Below are positions 57,930-64,000 of a stretch of 64,000 nucleotides of DNA, piece by piece. The notes under the pieces were generated by a model that was not told the origin of the DNA, did no database searches, and was given only the letters and a program-made list of their open reading frames with translations. Source of the DNA: Siphonodentalium dalli. Lineage: Eukaryota; Mollusca; Scaphopoda; Gadilida; Siphonodentaliidae. Location of the stretch: assembly GCA_032622095.1 (NCBI GenBank), contig CP136069.1:83288958-83352957 (forward strand), written 5' to 3'. The stretch's first letter is position 1. Every line of letters begins with the position of its first letter. The position numbers and the translations under genes were made by a program.

Positions 57930-58577
57930 TTGTCTCGATCCAAATATGTGAATTCAAAACAAGATTGATCACTCTGACTATAACAAAAAGAAGTAGAGTT
58001 TCTTCCCTTCATTCTGTTGACTCTTATGCTATGAGAAGGCATGCTGATTTTGTGTATAATGATAATGTAAAACCGATTGAAGGGTCTTTAGCTCAATTTG
58101 ATGAACTGATGATTGATCAAGCTACTAGCTATCATTGGTTTGTCAATGTATCTGTCTGCGGTTGCAAGTGTTATAGATATATACCTTTCTAAACATCTAA
58201 AAAAAATGTAAGTTCCCCCCTCATTTAATATATGATGGACTCCAAATATGTGTATTCAAAACAAGATTGATCACTCTGACTATAAATAACAGAAGTGGTG
58301 TTTCCTCCCTTCATTCTGTTGACTCTTTAGAGCTCTTTCCATCAATGTATCACATTATTATAATCAATAAATTTGAAAAATATGCTCACATTTGAGAAGG
58401 CATGTTGATTTTGAGTATATAATGATAATGCCTGGCCGATAGAAGGGTCTTTAGCTTAACTTGATGAAATGATGATTGAGCTACTATCATGGGTTTGTCA
58501 ATGTCTGTCTGCGGTTGCAAGTTTTATTGATATATACAATTATAAACACCTCAAAAATGTAAGTTCCCCCCTCATAT
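57930..58577 (+). repeat. Tandem duplication (~300-bp unit, two copies)
   Basis: Unit 1 (57930-58222) and unit 2 (58233-58577) share CAAGATTGATCACTCTGACT, CCCTTCATTCTGTTGACTC, GAAGGGTCTTTAGCT, GTCTGCGGTTGCAAGT and GTAAGTTCCCCCCTCAT in order. Unit 2 carries an extra segment (58326-58381) identical to part of the MITE at 25539-25716. Confidence 0.8.
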
Positions 58578-58590
58578 AATACCCTGTATC

Positions 58591-58745
58591 TTCCTGTATG
58601 TTATTAATCCAGCTGTTTTGAAATTTTGCACGAATTGAGAAAATTTGACATTTAAAAAAAAATCAAACTATCCTATGTTATTAATCCGATCGTTATGAAA
58701 TTTTTAACAAATTAAGAAAATTGCAATTTAAAAAAAAATCACACT
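58591..58745 (+). repeat. Two-copy short tandem repeat (~77 bp)
   Basis: TGTATGTTATTAATCCAGCTG and CTATGTTATTAATCCGATCG each begin a unit that continues GAAATTTT, GAGAAAATTTG / AAGAAAATTGC and an A-run with TCA. Confidence 0.65.
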
Positions 58746-59905
58746 TTCAACTTTGACCCTCATCGGAATCATATGTTGATGGGTTAACTGGGTGATCAGT
58801 GTTTGTCAAGTGTTACTGGCCTTATTACTGCATGGAGTTTTCTTAAACTTGATAAGTTGTTACTCTGCGGATTTAGGGGCATGATTTTGAACCAATCCCA
58901 TATCTGGTCCACTAGTCATTCACTCAAAAGGACCCCCGTCCCTTGGGGAGGGGAGGGAACTGGGGGTGGGGTAGTTGGTGGTCTCATATGTGCTAATCTG
59001 CCATGTATTTATTTCTTAATATTTACTGCAGTAGCAAAATATGCTTTCACTTAATTACAACATACTTAAACTGCTTGAATGCCAGAAAATATTTATGAAA
59101 TTGTATCATCATGTTTTTTTCATTGCACAAATAAATATAATTGATCATATTGTGTACAGGAAGGTATGCCAGGTTCACTGCATGGGTCTTCCAAGAAGCT
59201 GAATTTTTTTTTTTACATCATCCTCATATGTATTTTTTACTGAAGACATTAAGTCAAGGATAATTACCGAGTGAGAGAACATTCGGACACAGAATGCTCA
59301 AAAGTGGCTGAATGTGTCATGTGTTGAATACCCATTCACGAAGTAATTATCTGACTAGAAACACATTTGATGCCTATATATACTTTATTTCTGATTGTCC
59401 AAAGTGAAGCAATTATTACTATATGCATTCTTGGGACAATAGCTATGCATTTTATGGATAACTGCATTCCTAAAAGTTCAGTTATACGTTCGTATGATAA
59501 GATTGAGATTGATGCTGTTATATAAAATATGTGAGAAGATTCGAACAAGGGGACTCATTGTGTTTTAAAACCTAAGATTATAATGACTGTAACAGTAACA
59601 TATGAAAAACGGCATACTTCCCTGCATATGTTTACAACCGCCCTGGTCACAATATATAATATGAAAGATACGGTAACCGTTGGCGATGGGTATTGCTGTT
59701 AAATTAGTCACATCCGTTAAAATAAATATGTGGTAGACAAATGCCTATCAGCCAGTATTTGAAAAAAATCTTCATATTTGCCTGTATTAATAATTTTTTT
59801 CAATAAACAGGATCAATTTTAATTGTCATTTGCATGAAATTAGATAATTTCCGGGCCATATGAGTGATATCAGTAGGGTTTTATACCAAATTTAGGGGGT
59901 GAGTG
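58746..59905. other. No recognisable gene or repeat
   Basis: It includes a G-rich patch (58933-58982) and AT-rich remainder. No frame or arm structure is supported. Confidence 0.4.
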
Positions 59906-60063
59906 TCAGGATTTAGTCGGAAATATGGCTTGTTGCCGGTCATCGGAAAGCTCTCACAGAGCTTTCCGATGAATGGCAACAAGCCATATTTCCGACTAAA
60001 TCCTGAAAAATTATCCATAATTCTGCTGTGGTTAAGGAGTCGATTATTTTGGGCATTACTGTA
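59906..60063. mobile_element. fam-A MITE, copy 9 (left end missing)
   Basis: It starts within the left arm at TCAGGATTTAGTCGG and is intact from there through the apex to GGGCATTACTGTA. Confidence 0.83.
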
Positions 60064-60135
60064 CATAATATTGGCTGAATCTTATTCATTTGTTTTTGCC
60101 TCAATGTTCCATTCCATAGCACATCAGGTTAGCAT

Positions 60136-60260
60136 ATCCTATGGGGACCTCATTCTGCATGGCCTCCTCTGCTATGGGAGACCTTGACTCAGATTTAAGT
60201 TCCCAGTTGGTGAAGATGGTGATGTGCACCCATTGGGCACCTTGATTATGCAATGTGAGA
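60136..60260. mobile_element. fam-B fragment (middle region)
   Basis: TATGGGGACCTCATTCTGC, CTGCTATGGGAGACCTTG and CACCTTGATTATGCA follow the order of the fam-B middle. No ends are present. Confidence 0.6.
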
Positions 60261-60996
60261 AGTTTCAACTAACCTGTATATTGAAATTTACACTGTTCAT
60301 TGAAGTTTGACATGCGACATGTTTTTCTCACGCATATTCCAAATTTAAAAAATAACTGCGCAGCTAAATTGATGTCACTAAATATATGTTGGGGCGCATT
60401 GATTGAAGTTCTTATTGGTGAAATCTGATCTCCAAGCAGTCGTTAACTAGGTAAGATGGTGACAAACTTTATCTTAACTGAATCTTGTTTCCCCTTATCT
60501 CAATTGAGGTGTTGTATTTCATAACAATCTGTTCCGTTTTTGACAAGGTTAATATAGTAAGGTGCGCAGCATCATTTGATACAACTACTCAGAAGATGAC
60601 AGATATATCTGTCAAAGATTGTGCTATTTATATTCTGTTGCATAATTTGTGTGTCCGTTCTAGTCTATAGTAATCACTTACTTCTTCCAGATATGTGATA
60701 AAGGTATGTACAATCTTAACTAGATATAAATATAGCATATGATGGATCAATATTTTCTAATATTCTGATACTGTAACAGTTAATAGTGGCAGACCCAGGC
60801 AGACCCACGAATTGACGAATCAATGAAAAAGTTGCTAAACTATGAAAATTTATACCAACAAATTAGAGCCATTTGCAGTATACTAATGTGAGAAGAACTG
60901 ACACCTGTTTCAAGTTCAAATATTTTAAGATTTGACACATTGTGAGATTACTCTATCATGATGGTGTAAACATATTTATTTTAATCCTGATAGAAT
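60261..60996. other. No recognisable gene or repeat
   Basis: A short duplication CAGACCCAGGCAGACCC at 60791 is the only local structure noticed. The open frame at 60485-60670 is unrecognised and lacks splice support. Confidence 0.38.
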
Positions 60997-61417
60997 CAAG
61001 CCTTGAAATAGTGTGTTCGTCATTTGCAGAATAAGGTCCCCAGAAGGTGAGTTTAGTGATGCTATCCTGCACAGTGGGCTAGCATTACCAAATTCACCCT
61101 CTGTGGACCTCATTCTCTTAGGGCACATCTTCTTTGAAGTATCTATAGTATCAAATTATATATATAACTTTTATTTTAGTTACTTTTTCCCCTTCTGTTT
61201 CTATATCACCTAATATGTGGCAGATAAAATGCATAATCGAGGAGCCTATGGGTAAACATCACCAACTTCAACTGGGGAACTTCAATCTAATCCCAGGTCT
61301 CTCATAGCAGTTGAGGCCTAAGCAGAATGAGATTCACAGAGAGTGAATTTGGTAATACCAGCCTGCTGTATTCACCCTTTGGGGACCTCATTCTGCAAAT
61401 GACAGACACACAATTTC
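60997..61417. mobile_element. fam-B hAT-like MITE, copy 11
   Basis: CAAGCCTTGAAATAGTGTG at the left, with both hairpins and the middle. The right hairpin is shortened and the final CAAGGCTTG is missing after GACAGACACACAATTT. Confidence 0.75.
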
Positions 61418-61440
61418 TATAACATCAATTAAAACAAAAG

Positions 61441-61684
61441 TACAGTAATGCCTTATTGTCACGGTCTGCCCATTTATCAGTTACAGTCACACCGTAAAAT
61501 TCTTAGTATTAGTCTGTTCATGAATCGACAGAATTATGTGTAACTTTTCAGGATATAGTTGGAAATATGGCTCTCACTGAGAGCTTTCCGATGAATGGCA
61601 ACAAGCCATATTTCTGAATAAATCATGAAAAATTACCCATAATTCTGCTGTGGTTAAGGAGTCGATTATTTAGGGCTTTACTGT
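61441..61684. mobile_element. fam-A MITE, copy 10 (with extra sequence)
   Basis: TACAGTAATGCC at the left is followed by ~75 bp unrelated to the family before the arm resumes at CGACAGAATTATG. The right arm is intact to GGGCTTTACTGTA. Confidence 0.72.
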
Positions 61685-61728
61685 AAATATAATAATGCAT
61701 ATATACATAAATGGAATGATTGGAATCA

Positions 61729-61790
61729 ACCTGAGTTTAGGGTGCCTGTCATTTGCAGAATGAGGTCCCCATAGGGTGAATTCCCAAAAT
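61729..61790. mobile_element. fam-B left-end fragment, cut by fam-S
   Basis: AACCTGAGTTTAGGGTGCC, GTCATTTGCAGAATGAGG and TAGGGTGAA are the fam-B left end. At 61791 the sequence switches to the foldback element. Confidence 0.6.
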
Positions 61791-62492
61791 TTACTTTCTA
61801 AAACTATGAATAAAGTCATATTTTTGACATTTGTATTGTTATATAGTGTGCTTGATGCGGTCTTCAGATAGCATAGATTATTTCAGGTAGTGCACCAGCT
61901 TAACAATTAGGTAGTTTTCTGTGTAGGGTCATCTAAACTTTCCACCTCGTGACATAGTTCAGGCGTGGAAATTTACCCTTAATAACCTGACTTAATCTGG
62001 CATGGAAGTGATTCACAGATATAGTGTGATGCTCTTCCTGCCAGTGACATCTCTTGACCTATATATGCAGAAGTTAGTCTTTGCTGCACTTCACTTTGAA
62101 ACAACGGGATGCAATTTAAATAAAACAATACCCTTTCTGCTGCACGACAGATTGCGCCTTGCTTTGAATATACCATTTGTAGGATTTAACATATTCATTG
62201 TTCTTGAGGTATGTAAATGCAAAGTTGATAAAAAGATATAAAAGGAATAGTCTTCACTTGTCTGAGGTCTTCTTTCTGTAATATTTGGGCTTTATATTTA
62301 AGGAGTTTCCATGGCTATGTCAGGGGTTGGAAAGTTTAGATAGACCTGCACTGTAACACAGAAAACTACTTTTTTGTTAAGCTAGTAAACACATGAAGGA
62401 ATCTATGATATATGTATATGAAGACCACATAAAGTATATTATATGTCAAAAAGATGACTTTAATCATAGTTTTAGAAGGGAAATTTTGGGAA
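61791..62492. mobile_element. Foldback element fam-S with exon-like centre
   Basis: The left arm from TTCCCAAAATTTACTTTC (61791 to about 61975) pairs with the right arm ending GAAGGGAAATTTTGGGAA (about 62300-62492). Inner pairs include AAAACTATGAATAAAGTCAT with ATGACTTTAATCATAGTTTT, and TCTAAACTTTCCA with TGGAAAGTTTAGA. The arms are ~190 bp and diverged, with a ~320-bp centre. Long terminal arms and gene-like contents recall MULE-type capture, but no transposase or clear duplication is present. Confidence 0.65.
62071..62208 (+). CDS. Exon-like block inside fam-S, unknown protein
   Basis: A 138-bp open block (46 codons) lies between TATATATGCAG and GAG-GTATGT, good 3' and 5' splice signals. 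The peptide begins KLVFAALHFETTGC and continues PFLLHDRLRLALNIPF, hydrophobic and balanced in composition, unlike the AT-driven frames elsewhere. I do not recognise a family. It sits exactly between the two arms of the foldback element. It may be a captured exon, part of a decayed transposase, or chance. Confidence 0.22.
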
Positions 62493-62636
62493 TAGCGTTC
62501 TCAGCAAGTATTACAAATTGAGTGGAAATGAATAACTGCCATAAAAAGTACATGATTTGAACTAGTAAAAGGCTCAAATGGCAATTTAATAGAGTTCAAT
62601 AATGTTTCAAGAATCTCAATATTATGTTAGGTATGT

Positions 62637-62800
62637 GCTAGAATGACTAAGTAATCGACTCCTTAACCACATCAGAATTATGGGTAACTCTTCAGGATTT
62701 AGTCGGAAATATGGCTTGTTGACATTCATCAGAAAGCTCTCGGGAAGTTACCCATAATTCTGATGTGGTTAAGGAGTCAATTACTTAGAGCATTACTGTA
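62637..62800. mobile_element. fam-A MITE, copy 11 (apex deleted)
   Basis: CTAAGTAATCGACTCC to GAGCATTACTGTA, with the right inner arm missing after AAAGCTCTCGGG. Both arms carry the private variants CACATCAG/CTGATGTG and AAGTAATCG/ATTACTT. Confidence 0.82.
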
Positions 62801-63725
62801 CATCCAGGAACTAGCCCAATGTTGGTATGCAGGTCAGTCCTGTCAAGCTGTGAGCATATGACTAAAAAGTGAGGCTAAAATTCATCTCAGCCCAAAGGTT
62901 TATATCAATTCTTGCAAAATGGATGTTCACAATTTTCTAGCACTCACCTGAAACACTGTGGAGGATCTACTCCTCGAATTCTCATTCCGCCCGAGCAAAA
63001 TTCTGATTCAGAGTGGTATATGATCCGATTTTTCACGACCATGTTTACTAATTTATGTATATCGAGGGAGCAACTCATGAGATGATACATTTAAATGATA
63101 GAACTTGTTTCTGGGGTATTTTACTCTTCACTTACTTATTCTTTAGTCCCATATCTATCACGCTGAACCAAATTACAAGGGTTTGCTCACTCAAATCCAC
63201 ACACAGAGAAGAAAAGTATTGTGTACAAATGTGAATTTCGAAGCGAAAGAGATAATGTTTTGTAGAACAAATTGCTTATGTGTATCCGCAAACAACTCAT
63301 CGTTACTTTAAAAATACAGTTGATCAAATATTCAAAATACGCTATTTTAACTTGACATAATGCCTTCAAAGTAATACTACCATACGTTCCGATTCTGTTT
63401 TCGGAGTGTTCCGATTCACGACACGCACATTTTCAGCGTTCGGATTCCTGACATGGATAAATGTTTACCGTAATCAAGGTAATTGCTTCATTTTGCTGGC
63501 TTCACGACCATTCTACTTGACGGTAAATTGTCCTATAATGATTGACTATTAAAGTACAACGAATTAGTATCTTATACTACAACAGATCTTCAACGTCAAT
63601 GGTGTTGATTTTGATGCGATGTCTTTATATTTTCCTATAATATCTTGAGGTACTTTATTAAAAACACCAAACATACATGTACATGTATGTGGGAATCCAA
63701 ATTGACATTTAATAAAAAATTGAGC
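62801..63725. other. No recognisable gene or repeat
   Basis: It contains a local GTTCCGATTC / GTTCCGATTCACGACACGC repetition near 63387-63425 and ACATGTACATGTATGT at 63674. No supported feature was found. Confidence 0.4.
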
Positions 63726-64000
63726 TTAAAGGTGCTCAATCCGATTCGATGGTCCCCATATTATCAGATTCCAAAAACAACAACGGTTTTTTTTAAATGC
63801 TGCTCCAGTTATCAGAATCGATTAATTGGCCAAAAATAATGCTAACCAGTCAACTACAGTACAAAACTGCCCAAAACCTGTTATTTATCAACATTTTGTT
63901 CAATGAATTTTTGCGGGTTTGTCAATTATTTGACACAAGAAGCCACTTGATTTCAGAGATATCCATCTTCATCTGCAATTTGGTCCGAGACCGTCTTCTC
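63726..64000 (+). mobile_element. fam-E2 element, runs off the window
   Basis: TTAAAGGTGCTCAATCCG, CCCCATATTATCAGATTCC, CAAAACCTGTTATTTATC and TTTGGTCCGAGACCG follow the fam-E2 order seen at 10454-10700. The right end is beyond 64000. Confidence 0.72.

Overview
This looks like AT-rich, gene-poor nuclear DNA of a marine invertebrate. A mollusc, probably a bivalve, is my best guess, but it is an inference. It rests on the pearl/Helentron-like elements with ~160-bp core repeats and on the overall repeat style. No complete protein gene, rRNA, CRISPR array or bacterial-type operon is visible. Reading frames are short and mostly fall inside inverted repeats or satellites. The window is best read as an intergenic or intronic stretch built by many rounds of DNA-transposon insertion, mostly non-autonomous MITEs and foldback elements.

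Repeat labels used below (mine, local to this window). fam-A: near-perfect palindromic MITE of ~215 bp flanked by TA (Tc1/mariner-like), 11 copies. fam-B: two-hairpin MITE with TIR CAAGCCTTGAAATAGTGTG and 8-bp target duplications (hAT-like), about 12 copies or fragments. fam-C, fam-D and relatives: TTAACCCTTT...AAAGGGTTAA elements (piggyBac-like) carrying an internal hairpin with AAGAGAATGCATTGGC. fam-H: TTAACCCTTTCTATACTAAA element. fam-I: TTAACCCTTTGGAGAG element. fam-E1/E2: TTAA-AGGTACTCAATC elements. fam-F: Helentron/pearl-like element with a satellite core. fam-K: hAT with TIR CAGGGATGTGGCTAGAGGG. fam-L, M, N, O, P, Q, R, S: smaller families described in place.

Layout. 1-5.9 kb: foldback elements (M, N, P), a tRNA-like SINE head, a cluster of GTTCATGAAC palindromes, then fam-A, I and H. 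6.7-11.2 kb: fam-L pair, B, A, E2. 12.9-16.5 kb: a dense nest of H, B, C, I and a TTAA-bounded double-hairpin element. 18.5-20.4 kb: first fam-F satellite element. 20.5-26.2 kb: C, B, H, D-type, A. 26.5-30.8 kb: four E1 copies, one of them inside a hAT that is itself inside a fam-D element. 31.9-35.7 kb: B, C, D, Q, H+A. 35.8-44.2 kb: one ~8.3-kb TTAA-bounded element with ~1.3-kb inverted arms, invaded by four head-to-tail fam-R units. 44.2-48 kb: C, O, B, a candidate exon, A. 49.1-53.4 kb: a second core-repeat element and the long fam-F copy. 55.0-56.8 kb: remains of a FLYWCH/MULE-transposase-like gene cut by a fam-K hAT. 57.6-64 kb: C, a tandem duplication, A, B, a foldback element holding an exon-like block, and E2 running off the edge.

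The most informative patterns are: matched (covarying) changes in the two arms of the palindromes; one hairpin module carried by several different TTAA-bounded backbones; a 483-bp three-monomer higher-order repeat shared by two fam-F copies 31 kb apart; exact target-site duplications that date the nests; and the ~8.3-kb long-arm element. Family-level assignments rest on termini and target duplications read by eye, not on searches.
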